DNA of 64,000 nucleotides from Alicyclobacillus sp. SP_1 (GCF_024706985.1 NZ_JAMCCX010000008.1:36535-100534), one strand, 5' to 3'. Counted from the stretch's first letter, positions 42,319 to 51,956 are shown. Notes: generated by a model not told the origin, from the letters alone. Numbers and translations: made by a program.

Positions 42319-42834
42319 ATGCTGGGTCCATTGAGAAAGCGCTGGAACTTGGGTCATCTGACAGAAGCCGATGAGCATTTGGAGCGACGTTTGAAAGCCG
42401 CCAGTTGTCGCTTGTTTGGACGGTCATTGCACGTCCGTCATGTGGACTCTGGCTCGTGCAATGGCTGTGAATTTGAAGCCATGGCCCTGTTAAACCCACT
42501 GTACGACATGCAGCGTTTTGGCTTAGATTTCGTAGCATCACCCCGCCACGCGGATTTGCTTCTTGTCACCGGGGGGGTGACGCGAAATCTCGAGCAAGCG
42601 GTAGTGCGGACTTTCGAAGCAACGCCTCTTCCGAAGCTGTTGGTTGCGGTTGGTGCATGCGCCTTGGATGGAGGTATGATAGGGCCGACGTATGCCAATC
42701 GCGGAGGCGTGGACAAGCTCTTCCCGGTGACGGTCTATGTGCCCGGCTGTCCACCTTCGCCGATGGATATCTTGGATGGTATGGTCACCGCGGTTGAACG
42801 TGCCGAAGAATGGGATTCACAAAAAAGGACGTGA
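42319..42834 (+). CDS. hyfI: Hydrogenase-4-like small subunit, NuoB/HyfI type
   Basis: Carries the [4Fe-4S] cluster next to the active site. The four ligands are visible: C47 and C50 (SGSCNGCEFE), C114 (GACALDGG) and C144 (VPGCPPSP). Length 171 is usual. The SD GGAGGAG precedes the ATG. With hyfG it makes the catalytic pair. No HyfH/HycF-like ferredoxin subunit is encoded nearby, so how electrons reach this cluster is open. Confidence 0.92.
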   Translation: MLGPLRKRWNLGHLTEADEHLERRLKAASCRLFGRSLHVRHVDSGSCNGCEFEAMALLNPLYDMQRFGLDFVASPRHADLLLVTGGVTRNLEQAVVRTFEATPLPKLLVAVGACALDGGMIGPTYANRGGVDKLFPVTVYVPGCPPSPMDILDGMVTAVERAEEWDSQKRT

Positions 42835-42840
42835 TGTGAC

Positions 42841-43179
42841 ATGGCGCAGGAATTGCAGGCGTTCAAAGCGGATTTTTTCAAAGCGCTCGCAAACCCACTT
42901 CGCATACGCATCCTTGAGTTACTGCGAGATGGGGACAAGTACGTGCATGAAATTCAGGAACACATGGGCATTGAGAGTGCCGTCGTATCGCAGCAACTCG
43001 CCATTCTGCGCGCTAAGAATATCGTCATCGGAGTGAAAGAAGGCACGCGAGTGATGTACTCTGTGAAAGATCCACTTCTATTCGACCTGCTGGATGTGGC
43101 AAAACGCATCTTTCACAATAGTCTCAGCGATACTATCCAAATGTTGCAGGAGATGAACGACGAGGAGTTGGGACCGTGA
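42841..43179 (+). CDS. ArsR-family winged-helix regulator without cysteines
   Basis: A 112-residue ArsR/SmtB-type repressor: FFKALANPLRIRILELLRDG, recognition helix region SAVVSQQLAILRAKNIV, and wing GTRVMYSVKDPLLFDLL. It contains no cysteine, so it cannot use the thiol metal or redox sites common in this family; histidine/acidic or ligand sensing is possible. It starts 7 bases after hyfI and overlaps the GH1 gene by 4 bases (GTGA). Likely targets are the AT-rich palindrome upstream of hyfB or a sugar gene; neither is shown. Confidence 0.88.
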   Translation: MAQELQAFKADFFKALANPLRIRILELLRDGDKYVHEIQEHMGIESAVVSQQLAILRAKNIVIGVKEGTRVMYSVKDPLLFDLLDVAKRIFHNSLSDTIQMLQEMNDEELGP

Positions 43180-44402
43180 GGAATCAGGTGGAGTGGCCTA
43201 GCGAATTCCCTCAGTTTTTATGGGGAACGGCAACTGCCAGTCATCAGGTGGAAGGCGGCAACCGAAATGACTGGACGTTGTGGGAGGATGCGGGACGCAT
43301 TAAGCGTCAGGAAAAATCAGGCCAAGCCAGTGGGCATTGGGAAAGGGCAGAGTCAGACTTCTCGTTGTTTGCAGAACTCGGGGTTAACGCCTATCGATTT
43401 TCGGTCGAGTGGAGTCGCGTTGAACCGCGGCAAGGGGAATTCGACGTCGAGGCGCTGTCAAAATATCGACAGATGGTTCAACAAATGCGCGACCACGGTA
43501 TGGAGCCGTGTTTGACATTGCATCATTTCACATTGCCGCAATGGTTTGCGATGGATGGAGGATTTTTGCAGCCGGACGGCCCGAGGATGTTCTTGCGCTA
43601 CGTGCGGCGTGTGGTGGAAACGATGGGGTCTCTCGTCCGTCTCTATGTCACCATCAACGAGCCGATGGTCTATGCGGTCAACAGTTATCTTTACGGCGTA
43701 TGGCCGCCAGGACAACATAACTTAGCTCGCACTCTGCGTGTCTCCAACCAGTTGATTGCTGCGCATAAAGGCGCATATCATCTCATTAAGACGGTTCAGC
43801 CTGGAGCGCTGGTTGGCCTTGCTCATCACATCAATCTATTCGAGCCATGGTCCACTTCCCCCGCAGACGTAGTTCTCGCACGGACACTCCATCACCTGTT
43901 TAATCGTCGCGTCATCCTCGCGGTGGGAGATCTCCAGGACTATTTAGGGATTAACTATTATACACGTTCCTTTGCCACGATTCGCCATCCTTTTACGCCG
44001 CAGTCGAGTCGGGGCGAGAATGGCTCGCGCGCTGAACTCGGTTTGACGGACATGGGGTGGGACATTTATCCGGAAGGGTTGGAGCAGGCTCTCTTGGAGG
44101 CACGAGCATTCAATCGGCCAATCCTTATTACAGAAAACGGAATTTCTACGCCGGATGATGCATTGCGCATTCGTTATTTGGACGCCCATTTAGATGCGAT
44201 GCATCGCGCCATTGAAAAAGGGGTGAATGTCCGCGGGTATTTTTATTGGTCGGCGCTCGACAACTTTGAGTGGGATGAAGGCTTTGCGCCGCGCTTTGGA
44301 CTGATTGAGGTGAACTATGACACGATGGAACGAGTGATGCGAAAAAGTGCTTATCACTACCGAGATCGGATATTACAGAGTGCAGCTAGAGGAATGAAGT
44401 AA
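43176..44402 (+). CDS. Glycoside hydrolase family 1 (beta-glucosidase type)
   Basis: Retaining beta-glycosidase, cytoplasmic, cleaving beta-glucosides, galactosides or fucosides. Acid/base E162 in TINEPM and nucleophile E320 in ITENG are both present, with the N-terminal FLWGTATASHQVEGG signature and NDWTLWE. At 408 residues it is shorter than the usual 440-480, the loss being in loops between strands. GTG 43176 overlaps the ArsR stop. It ends the hyf-arsR run and borders the sugar-uptake island. Confidence 0.93.
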   Translation: MRNQVEWPSEFPQFLWGTATASHQVEGGNRNDWTLWEDAGRIKRQEKSGQASGHWERAESDFSLFAELGVNAYRFSVEWSRVEPRQGEFDVEALSKYRQMVQQMRDHGMEPCLTLHHFTLPQWFAMDGGFLQPDGPRMFLRYVRRVVETMGSLVRLYVTINEPMVYAVNSYLYGVWPPGQHNLARTLRVSNQLIAAHKGAYHLIKTVQPGALVGLAHHINLFEPWSTSPADVVLARTLHHLFNRRVILAVGDLQDYLGINYYTRSFATIRHPFTPQSSRGENGSRAELGLTDMGWDIYPEGLEQALLEARAFNRPILITENGISTPDDALRIRYLDAHLDAMHRAIEKGVNVRGYFYWSALDNFEWDEGFAPRFGLIEVNYDTMERVMRKSAYHYRDRILQSAARGMK

Positions 44403-45129
44403 GCGTTCATTGGGGTGGAGTACTTTTGGCGCACCCTGTCTCGAAGGAAGAGAGCAGTCGTCGTTTTTGTAAAAGTCTCTTGACAATTCGGTGATATGGC
44501 GTAGAATGTGAGAAACCGTAAGAAAGCGTTTTCTACTCGTTGTATCGCCGCCATCTCAACATAATCGAATTCTCGTATGTAGCATGTGGTTTCGAATCCA
44601 TAGTCGAATTGCATTCAGCATGGTTGATGGTATCATCGCCAACTGTCCGCGCAGGGAAAGCGCTCGTCACGACACGCTGCTTAGTTTCTGAAAAAAGGCA
44701 TTATGAGTGGTTTGAATGTTGTTTTCTCTAATGGCAGTAAGCATCCAAGATTCGGAATGTGCTGTGGCGGCAGTAGAAGTTGCGTTTGCCGCAAATGTAG
44801 CTCTTGTCGTTGGACTAATGTGGTTTCGAAACCATGTAAAAAATGAGAGTCAACTTTCTGCACGAGCGCGGTCCAAAGTGCGAGCTTGGTGCATCTTGAA
44901 CAACAGGTTGGAGAGTATTTCAAAGAGGACTTCACGTTAAAGACTGAGCATCATTGGCTTTGTTTCTGAGTCTCTCCTTTCTTACGGTGGGTTGACTGGT
45001 TTGTGTCAGTATGTCGCGGTTACAAAGGCATAGGTTTGAAGACTGGTATGTTTTTCTACGCTTCGGGTTGTGTGAATGGTGGCAAAGTACAAGAAATAAC
45101 AAGCATCATTTGGACTAGGGGGCTCATTT
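44403..45129. other. Long intergenic region before the first sugar ABC operon
   Basis: 727 bases with no convincing gene. A strong promoter and cre-like site lie at 44480-44534. Open frames at 44540-44731 and 44716-44940 (+) and 44681-44935 (-) overlap each other, have no SD and no family resemblance. The transcript leader to the binding-protein gene at 45130 would be about 615 bases. Confidence 0.5.
44480..44534 (+). promoter_or_regulatory. Sigma-A promoter with downstream cre-like operator
   Basis: TTGACA (44480-44485, consensus), 16 bases, TAGAAT (44502-44507). About 13 bases further, AAGAAAGCGTTTTCT (44520-44534) matches the CcpA cre pattern WTGNAANCGNWNNCW at all but one position and is nearly palindromic. 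A roadblock/repression position, by CcpA or the LacI regulator of this island. Confidence 0.65.
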
Positions 45130-46482
45130 ATGAACAAGACTACAAAATGGCTGGCAGTCGGTGCCACATCCATGGCCATGCTGGGTATGGTTGCTGGTTG
45201 CGGAACGTCGAGTACATCGAATACGTCGACCAGCAACACGAGCACGGGTGCCGCCACGAGTTCATCCAAACCCATTGACCTGACAGTCATGAGTTGGAAC
45301 GTAGCAGCAAACACGCTGCAAGGCGATGCCAAGTTGTACGAGAAACTGCACCCTAACGTGCACATTCACGTCATTGTCGAGGATAGTACTACGAACACAT
45401 ACACCAAACTGAACACGGAATTAGCTGCAGGTTCGGGCGTTCCCGATATTATGAGCATTGAGTCGAGTATGGCGCCAAGTTTCATCAGCAAATTCCCGAA
45501 TTCGTTCATGAACGTCACGAATCAGGTTGCTAATTTGAAGAGTGACTTTCCGTCACCTAAGTGGGCAGCCTTGACCTACGATGGAAAGATCTATGGAGTT
45601 CCTTGGGATATTGGCCCAACCATGGTGTTTTATCGCCGAGACATGTTCAAGGCGGCTGGCATTCAGGCGAAAGATATCAAGACTTGGAACGACTACATCC
45701 AGGCTGGACTCAAGTTGCAGAAACACTTTGGAGACAAAGTCAAGTTGACCGCTTGGGGCAGCGGATCGACCGGATTGTTTAAAGTAATGATGAACGAGCA
45801 AGGGAAGTTCATCTTTAACAAGGACGGACAAATCACTGTCAATGACAAGGCCGGCGTTCGTGCGTTGAAGGTGATGCAAGAGCTGTATCAAGATAAACTG
45901 ATTTCTGTCGTGCCTTACGCCAATGCATGGGACGACACGATTCAGCAGTTCGTCAACAACGAGATTGCGACGGCACCTGCAGCCATTTGGTACGTGGGAA
46001 CGATTGAACAGTCGGCGCCGAGCCAGGCCGGCAAGTGGGGTGTATTCCCGACGCCAGCGTTCACGGCCAATGGAAATCACGCGGCCAATTTGGGTGGCTC
46101 CAATTTGCTCATCTCGAAAAATACGCCACATCCAAAAACTGCATTCTCCTTTGCGAAATTCTGCATGACGAACACCAAAGCATTGAATATATCGATGAAA
46201 TACGGCATTTTCCCGTCATATGAGCCGTATTACACAAACAATCCGCTGATTTCTAAGCCGTTGTCCTTCTTTGGCGGACAAAAAGTGTTCCAGATTGCGG
46301 CCAACGAAGTTCCGAATATTGCCCCAGCATACCATACCGCAGGGTTTGAGGCGGCGCACAGTATCCTTGTCAACGTATTCCAACAAGCGGTGCTACAAAA
46401 TCAACCGGCGCAGCAGGCATTGGACAGTGCAGCGAAGCAGATTGCAAGTCAGACCGGACAAAAAATTGCCACAGGGTCTTGA
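45130..46482 (+). CDS. Sugar ABC transporter substrate-binding lipoprotein
   Basis: Family 1 (MalE/UgpB-like) extracellular solute-binding protein, 450 residues. Signal peptide with lipobox VAGC (C at about residue 24), a Ser/Thr-rich linker (SSTSNTSTSN), then the two-lobed binding domain with YDGKIYGVPWDIGPTMVFYRRDMFK, the hinge typical of sugar binders. GGGGGCTC precedes the ATG. Followed by two permeases, a LacI regulator and a GH2 enzyme, which suggests import of a beta-linked or uronic oligosaccharide. Confidence 0.92.
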   Translation: MNKTTKWLAVGATSMAMLGMVAGCGTSSTSNTSTSNTSTGAATSSSKPIDLTVMSWNVAANTLQGDAKLYEKLHPNVHIHVIVEDSTTNTYTKLNTELAAGSGVPDIMSIESSMAPSFISKFPNSFMNVTNQVANLKSDFPSPKWAALTYDGKIYGVPWDIGPTMVFYRRDMFKAAGIQAKDIKTWNDYIQAGLKLQKHFGDKVKLTAWGSGSTGLFKVMMNEQGKFIFNKDGQITVNDKAGVRALKVMQELYQDKLISVVPYANAWDDTIQQFVNNEIATAPAAIWYVGTIEQSAPSQAGKWGVFPTPAFTANGNHAANLGGSNLLISKNTPHPKTAFSFAKFCMTNTKALNISMKYGIFPSYEPYYTNNPLISKPLSFFGGQKVFQIAANEVPNIAPAYHTAGFEAAHSILVNVFQQAVLQNQPAQQALDSAAKQIASQTGQKIATGS

Positions 46483-46723
46483 GCATCGTGACACGGCTGA
46501 TTCGCCTCTGACCCAATAACCAGCTTGCCGTGTAAGCAGACAGTGGTGGGGGCCCGCTCTCAGTGTGGACGTAAAGTTTCAGTGTTTGGTGAGAGGTGCT
46601 GTGGGTGCGTGCAATCCACTGGTCAATCCGTGTTTCGACCTATAAACAGGGATGGAACATGGCAGCCAAGAAGATTGCCCGCATCCGTGGCATGCGACTT
46701 CTAAAGGTTGGGAGAGGAATGGT

Positions 46724-47638
46724 ATGGCGGTAGGTTCACCCCAGTCCCTGGACATCGACGTTCAGCCGAAGTCCGGCAATGTGCGGCAAATGGCTACGCC
46801 GTACCTTTTTTTGCTGCCGTTCTTGATTGTGTTTACGGTTTTTTTGGTGGGCCCAATCCTTTACGCAGCATTCGTCAGTCTGTCGAGTTGGCAGGGAGGG
46901 GCACTCGCCTTTCGAGGCTTGTTTCAGTATCAAAAGTTGTTTGCGGATACTGAATTTTGGCACTCCTTGTTGAATGTCGTCGTGATTCTTGTCATCCAAG
47001 TGCCAGTCATGCTTATCCTCGCCGCCATCTTCGCGTCTCTGTTAAACTCAAAGAGGCTCAAGTTTCGCGCCTTCTTTCAACTCGGATTTTTTGTGCCAAT
47101 TCTCATCGACATCGTCGCATACTCCTTGGTCTTTTCGTTCTTACTTGAGAAGCACGGCATCATCAATTCGATTCTTGGCGTATTTGGTTTTCCGGCCATC
47201 AACTGGCTGCTTCATCCCATTGCCGCCAAGGTCGCCATTATGATCGCCCTAACGTGGCATTGGACGGGTTACAACGTGGTCATTCTCCTCGGCGGGATGC
47301 AAGGCATACCATCCGAGGTCTATGAAGCAGCGCGTGTCGATGGAGCGGGATCGATTCGGCAATGGTGGTCCATCACCTTGCCGCTGCTGGTACCCATCTT
47401 GGTTTTTGAGTCGGTGTTGTCGACCATCGGTACCTTGCAGTTATTCGTAGAACCGTACATTCTCACGTCGGGTGGTCCAGACAACGCGACGCTGACTCCG
47501 GTACTGTATCTGTACCAAGTGGCTTTCCAGCAATTCCACTTTGGATACGCATCGGCCGTCGCATTCATCTTGGCAATTCTCATTGCTATCTTGTCCTTTA
47601 TTCAATTTCGCGTGGCACGGGGAGGTGCTGCAGCGTGA
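46724..47638 (+). CDS. Sugar ABC transporter permease (MalF-like)
   Basis: Carbohydrate uptake-1 family permease with six helices. The EAA loop that contacts the ATPase is seen at YEAARVDGAGSIRQWWSITL. The frame opens at 46652, but GGGAGAGGA five bases before ATG 46724 and the loss of an implausible hydrophilic N-terminus support the shorter 304-residue form. Its stop overlaps the next start. No ATPase gene is in the cluster; a shared MsiK/MalK-type ATPase elsewhere is expected. Confidence 0.92.
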   Translation: MAVGSPQSLDIDVQPKSGNVRQMATPYLFLLPFLIVFTVFLVGPILYAAFVSLSSWQGGALAFRGLFQYQKLFADTEFWHSLLNVVVILVIQVPVMLILAAIFASLLNSKRLKFRAFFQLGFFVPILIDIVAYSLVFSFLLEKHGIINSILGVFGFPAINWLLHPIAAKVAIMIALTWHWTGYNVVILLGGMQGIPSEVYEAARVDGAGSIRQWWSITLPLLVPILVFESVLSTIGTLQLFVEPYILTSGGPDNATLTPVLYLYQVAFQQFHFGYASAVAFILAILIAILSFIQFRVARGGAAA

Positions 47639-48465
47639 TTCAACGTCGGATTGGAGATATCGTGTTACATTTGGTTGTCGTGCTCGGATTCATCGCGTCT
47701 GTCTATCCAATTTACTGGATGTTCATCTCAGCAACGCACACCAATGAGGAAATTCTCAGCGGACATCATCAGTTGTGGTTTGGTTCGGCGCTTGCCGCCA
47801 ATTTTGCTGCTCTGCTCAGCAACACGGATGTAAACATCTTTCGAGCAATCGGTAACAGTTTGTTTATTTCCATTGTCTCGACAGCCATCGCGGTTGTCTT
47901 GTCGGCCATGGCGGGGTACGCTTTTGCTATCTACCGCTTTCGCGTGTCGAACTTTCTGTTCATCGTAGTGATTATCTCTTTGATGATCCCGGCGCAGGTC
48001 ACGCTCATCCCGCTGTTTATTCTGATGAGTCACTTGCATCTTATCAATACCTGGTGGGCCATCATTTTGCCCGCGCTTGTGAATGTGTTTGGAGTATTTC
48101 TGATGCGTCAAGCATTTTCCGGGTTTCCTGAAGAACTGCTGGATGCTGCACGAATGGATGGATTGACGGAGGGGCGTATTTTTTGGCGGATTGTCATGCC
48201 GCTCATGCGGCCCACACTGTCCGCTCTCGCCATCATTGCCTTTTTGGCATCTTGGACTAATCTGCTCTGGCCTTTGGTCGTGCTGAATTCTGCTTCTGCG
48301 TACACCATCCCTGTGGCCCTCAGTACACTCGAAAATTCGATGACGGTTCCGAATTACGGGGAAGTGATGCTGGCGGCCAGTATAGCGACCATCCCGATGC
48401 TCGTCCTGTTTTTGTTCCTGCGCCGCAACTTCGTATCTGGAATTATGGCCGGGTTCAACCGTTGA
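47635..48465 (+). CDS. Sugar ABC transporter permease (MalG-like)
   Basis: Second permease of the importer, 276 residues and six helices, with EAA-type loop LDAARMDGLTEGRIFWRIVM and the C-terminal FVSGIMAGFNR typical of MalG-like proteins. GTG 47635 overlaps the preceding stop (GTGA), so the two permeases are translationally coupled. Confidence 0.92.
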   Translation: MIQRRIGDIVLHLVVVLGFIASVYPIYWMFISATHTNEEILSGHHQLWFGSALAANFAALLSNTDVNIFRAIGNSLFISIVSTAIAVVLSAMAGYAFAIYRFRVSNFLFIVVIISLMIPAQVTLIPLFILMSHLHLINTWWAIILPALVNVFGVFLMRQAFSGFPEELLDAARMDGLTEGRIFWRIVMPLMRPTLSALAIIAFLASWTNLLWPLVVLNSASAYTIPVALSTLENSMTVPNYGEVMLAASIATIPMLVLFLFLRRNFVSGIMAGFNR

Positions 48466-48507
48466 CGGACGCAGTCAGTTTGTCACAGAAAGTGGGTCCA
48501 CATTACG

Positions 48508-49527
48508 ATGACATCCAGACGAGAGGTAGCGAGGCAAGCTAAAGTGTCGCCGACGACGGTGTCACGGGTGACGAACGGAAATGGATATGTATCTCCTGAA
48601 GCGCGCCGCCGAGTCCTGGACGCAGTGCGCGAATTAAACTACTTTCCGAATAAGACGGCGCGCAGTCTGCGAATGCAATCATCGATGGAAATCGCCTGCA
48701 TTACGCATAATATTGTCAATCCGTTCTACGGAGAGATGGTTCTAGGTATTGAAGAAGTCGCGGTTCGGCATGGCTACTCTCTGTCGATTTACATTGAGAA
48801 TTTTGATGAGCGCGACTATCAGCGTATGTTTCACGAAAACTCTTATGAGGGTTTAATCGTGCTGTCTCCGGTGGAACTCAATCGTGTCCTGGGGCTGTCC
48901 GAGTTGAAAGAGGTTCTGCCGACTGTCGTCTACTGGGACTGGTCCGGAGAATCCCCTCTGTCGGCAGTGACTGTGGATTTGCGCACGGCCATGCGACAGT
49001 TGACGAACCATCTGATTGTGCGAGGGCATCGAGATATCGTGTTTCTCGGTCATGAGACCATGACGCCGGAAGAGAATCCGCGCTATCTGGGATATCTGGA
49101 CGCGCATGCGGAGCGTGGTCTGTCGGTTTCCTCTGAAAATGTACAGTTGGTCGAAGGTTGGCATGACTCGTCGACCGATGGATATCAGTTTCTGCGCAAA
49201 GTTCTGCAACGCCATTCGCCGTTTACTGCCGTTGCCGCTTCCACGGACATGTTGGCTATTGGTGCGATGAAGGCGCTCGCCGAATTTGGACTTCGCGTCC
49301 CGGAGGATGTTTCAGTCGTTGGGTGCGACAACTTAGAGTTGTCTGCTCTGGTCACACCGTCTTTGACGACTGTCAACATACCACGGCGCGCCATCGGGCG
49401 AGCGCTGATGAACGCACTCCTGAACAAATTAGGGAACTCATCCGAGGCCTACGAGACACAATTTGATACGACATTGGTGCTTCGAGATTCTGTTCGAACG
49501 GTGCCACGTGTTGCAATGGAGGAGTGA
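48508..49527 (+). CDS. LacI-family transcriptional regulator
   Basis: An N-terminal LacI helix-turn-helix (EVARQAKVSPTTVSRVTNG, about 6-24) with hinge helix, followed by a periplasmic-binding-protein-like effector domain (NIVNPFYGEMVLGIEEVA, GYLDAHAERGL, STDMLAIGAMKALAEFG, PSLTTVNIPRRAIGR). 339 residues. Probably a repressor relieved by the imported sugar. Lies between the permeases and the GH2 gene, whose start overlaps its 3' end region. Confidence 0.92.
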   Translation: MTSRREVARQAKVSPTTVSRVTNGNGYVSPEARRRVLDAVRELNYFPNKTARSLRMQSSMEIACITHNIVNPFYGEMVLGIEEVAVRHGYSLSIYIENFDERDYQRMFHENSYEGLIVLSPVELNRVLGLSELKEVLPTVVYWDWSGESPLSAVTVDLRTAMRQLTNHLIVRGHRDIVFLGHETMTPEENPRYLGYLDAHAERGLSVSSENVQLVEGWHDSSTDGYQFLRKVLQRHSPFTAVAASTDMLAIGAMKALAEFGLRVPEDVSVVGCDNLELSALVTPSLTTVNIPRRAIGRALMNALLNKLGNSSEAYETQFDTTLVLRDSVRTVPRVAMEE

Positions 49528-49532
49528 ACGTC

Positions 49533-51956
49533 ATGTTGTACAGCGCACTTCGTCCCCGATTGGGGAACCGCAGAATTTACCTGCTTCAAGACGACTGGCA
49601 TTTTGCCAAACTGCAACCGGTTCCAGAAGGAATGCTACCGATTGGCCCGCTTTCGACGGCTGAAAGAGAAGGAGACTACTCATGGGAATCCGTGCGGCTG
49701 CCGCACGTTCCGGATGAGTTACCCGCGATGGGAATTCCTGAAGACAGCGCTCGGGGAGTATATTTCTATCAAAAGTCATTTGACCTGACGTTGGCCGCTG
49801 AAGAACGCGCCTTTCTGATTTTTGAGGGTGCGATGACGGTGGCGGACGTAGAACTGAACGGAACTTTTTTAGGGAGACATCTTGGAGGCTATACGGCCTT
49901 TTCTTACGATATCACCGACGCTCTTTCATCTTCGTCGCGACAACACTTGATGGTGCGTCTAGACAGCCGCATTCAACCAGGGGTTCCACCAGAAGGAGGT
50001 CTGATGGATTATCGGATTTTTGGAGGTATCTACCGGAACGTCTATTTGATGGTCACTTCCGCCACGCATGTCAAGAATCTCGAATTGACCACACTTCATG
50101 AGAAAAACGGCGCAGTACACGTGCGTGCGGACGTGACGTTGACCACTCCAACTCAGTCCATCCATAGTGAAAATGAGCAATCTGCAAACCTCACAGCATT
50201 GTCTTCCTTCCCGTGTCGGATTGAATTGGATGTTTGCGACGAAAACGGTCGGGTGGTACATACGGAGACGCATTCGTTCGAAGTTGGGTCGCCCGAAGGA
50301 CAGTCTTCCTGGGAATTTGTCGTGCGTGGCGTGCAGCTCTGGTCTGTGAGTCGTCCCACCATGTATAAAATCATTTTTCGATTAGTCGATGACCGCGATG
50401 TCATCTGTGACGATGGCGAGATTCCCTTCGGATTTCGCACCATTTCGATACATAATGGAAAAATCGCTGTCAATGGCCAAGCCATGTCACTCGTCGGCTT
50501 GAACCGACATCAGTCGTTCCCATTTCTCGGATATGCGGCCCCCGAGCGTCTGCAGCGCCGAGACGCTGAAGTACTTAAGTACGAACTGGGGCTGAACTAT
50601 GTTCGCACGTCTCATTATCCGCAAGACCCGGCGTTTCTTGACGCTTGTGATGAGTTAGGGCTGTTGGTTTTTATGGAAATCCCCGGTTGGCAGTATGTCG
50701 GAGATGAAGATTGGCAAAGCGTCTCTATCCTCCACGTGCGAGAAATGATTGAGCGGCATCGGCATCATCCTTCTATTTTCATGTGGGGTGTTCGCATTAA
50801 TGAATCGTTCGATCACGATGATTTCTATGCTCAGACCAATGCGACAGCTCGGAGGCTGGATGCGAGCAGACCAACTGGCGGTGTTCGCAACTTTCGAAAC
50901 AGCACATTTTTGGAGGATGTTTTTACCTTCAACGATTTCTCCATGCAGTTGCTGCCAAGTGTCCATACCCCGCAGATGGTGACCGAATTCCTTGGTCATA
51001 TGTATCCCACCAAGATGACGGACAATGAGAATCGTCTCATTCAGCACGCACGCTATCATGCACAAATCCTCAGTCAACTCGGCGAGAGAGAAGACCTTGC
51101 GGGAGCCTCCGGCTGGTGCGCGTTCGATTATCCGACGATGTCGTTTTTTGGCGGCGGGAACCAAATATGTCACCACGGCGTGATGGACCAATTTCGGTTG
51201 CCGAAGTTCGCCGCTGCAGTGTACAGGAGTCAAAAGTCACCACAGGACGAAATTGTGCTCGAACCAGGCACCTACTTGACCTTTGAGGCCGCCAATCACC
51301 CGCAGTTGCTGCAAGAACTGGAGTCGCTCGACCACATGGAAAGCGTGATTAAATCCGACGGATATGCGGCGCCAATCTACGTGTTTAGCAACTGCGACAG
51401 CTTGGAGGTTGTCTTCAATGGGCGCTCGCGCGGGCGGATTCATCCCGACAGAAGAAACTTCCCTGGTTTAGCACACCCGCCGTTTGTCGTTCACTTGCAA
51501 GCATACAAACTGTTTGGCACGTTAGAAATCCGTGGCTATCTTGGAGAGAAGATGGTCATAGAAAAAACAATTCAATCCCCGAGACCCATTTGCCAGTTGC
51601 AAGTACATGCCGACCATACTTCATTGGACGCGGACGGTGTCGATATGTCACGCATCTGGGTGGAAGCGGTCGACGCCAATGGAACTCGAGGCCCTTATGC
51701 CAATCGAGTGATTCATTGGACTTTAGAAACTGTAAATAAAGAAAGTGAAGTATGGAATGTAGAGAAGCAGGCTCAACCGTCGGATGCCCGATTGATTGGA
51801 GAAAACCCCTTAGCACTGGAAGCCGGACGAGCCGCACTTTACCTACGTGCGGGGACAAAGCCAGAGCGGTTGCGTATCACTGTTCAGTCACCGGGGCTCG
51901 CAGACGACTTTGTGGAGGTTGACGTCGTGAAGGCAAGAGAGGTTCCGAAACTCTGA
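49533..51956 (+). CDS. Glycoside hydrolase family 2 (beta-galactosidase/glucuronidase type)
   Basis: Retaining beta-glycosidase, 807 residues and no signal peptide. Order of domains: N-terminal sugar-binding jelly roll (to about 185), immunoglobulin-like domain (about 186-305), TIM barrel with acid/base E424 (WGVRINESF) and nucleophile E485 (VTEFLGH), then two C-terminal beta domains with the Ig-like DUF4982-type layout. NRHQSFPF replaces the NRHE of LacZ. The frame opens at GTG 49524, but GGAGGAG 8 bases before ATG 49533 decides. Substrate class (galactoside, glucuronide or mannoside) cannot be fixed from sequence alone. Confidence 0.92.
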   Translation: MLYSALRPRLGNRRIYLLQDDWHFAKLQPVPEGMLPIGPLSTAEREGDYSWESVRLPHVPDELPAMGIPEDSARGVYFYQKSFDLTLAAEERAFLIFEGAMTVADVELNGTFLGRHLGGYTAFSYDITDALSSSSRQHLMVRLDSRIQPGVPPEGGLMDYRIFGGIYRNVYLMVTSATHVKNLELTTLHEKNGAVHVRADVTLTTPTQSIHSENEQSANLTALSSFPCRIELDVCDENGRVVHTETHSFEVGSPEGQSSWEFVVRGVQLWSVSRPTMYKIIFRLVDDRDVICDDGEIPFGFRTISIHNGKIAVNGQAMSLVGLNRHQSFPFLGYAAPERLQRRDAEVLKYELGLNYVRTSHYPQDPAFLDACDELGLLVFMEIPGWQYVGDEDWQSVSILHVREMIERHRHHPSIFMWGVRINESFDHDDFYAQTNATARRLDASRPTGGVRNFRNSTFLEDVFTFNDFSMQLLPSVHTPQMVTEFLGHMYPTKMTDNENRLIQHARYHAQILSQLGEREDLAGASGWCAFDYPTMSFFGGGNQICHHGVMDQFRLPKFAAAVYRSQKSPQDEIVLEPGTYLTFEAANHPQLLQELESLDHMESVIKSDGYAAPIYVFSNCDSLEVVFNGRSRGRIHPDRRNFPGLAHPPFVVHLQAYKLFGTLEIRGYLGEKMVIEKTIQSPRPICQLQVHADHTSLDADGVDMSRIWVEAVDANGTRGPYANRVIHWTLETVNKESEVWNVEKQAQPSDARLIGENPLALEAGRAALYLRAGTKPERLRITVQSPGLADDFVEVDVVKAREVPKL

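Noticed and set aside
44716..44940. 74-residue open frame in the long gap before the first sugar operon
   Set aside because: TTG start without SD, and an equally long frame lies on the opposite strand; no evidence for coding.
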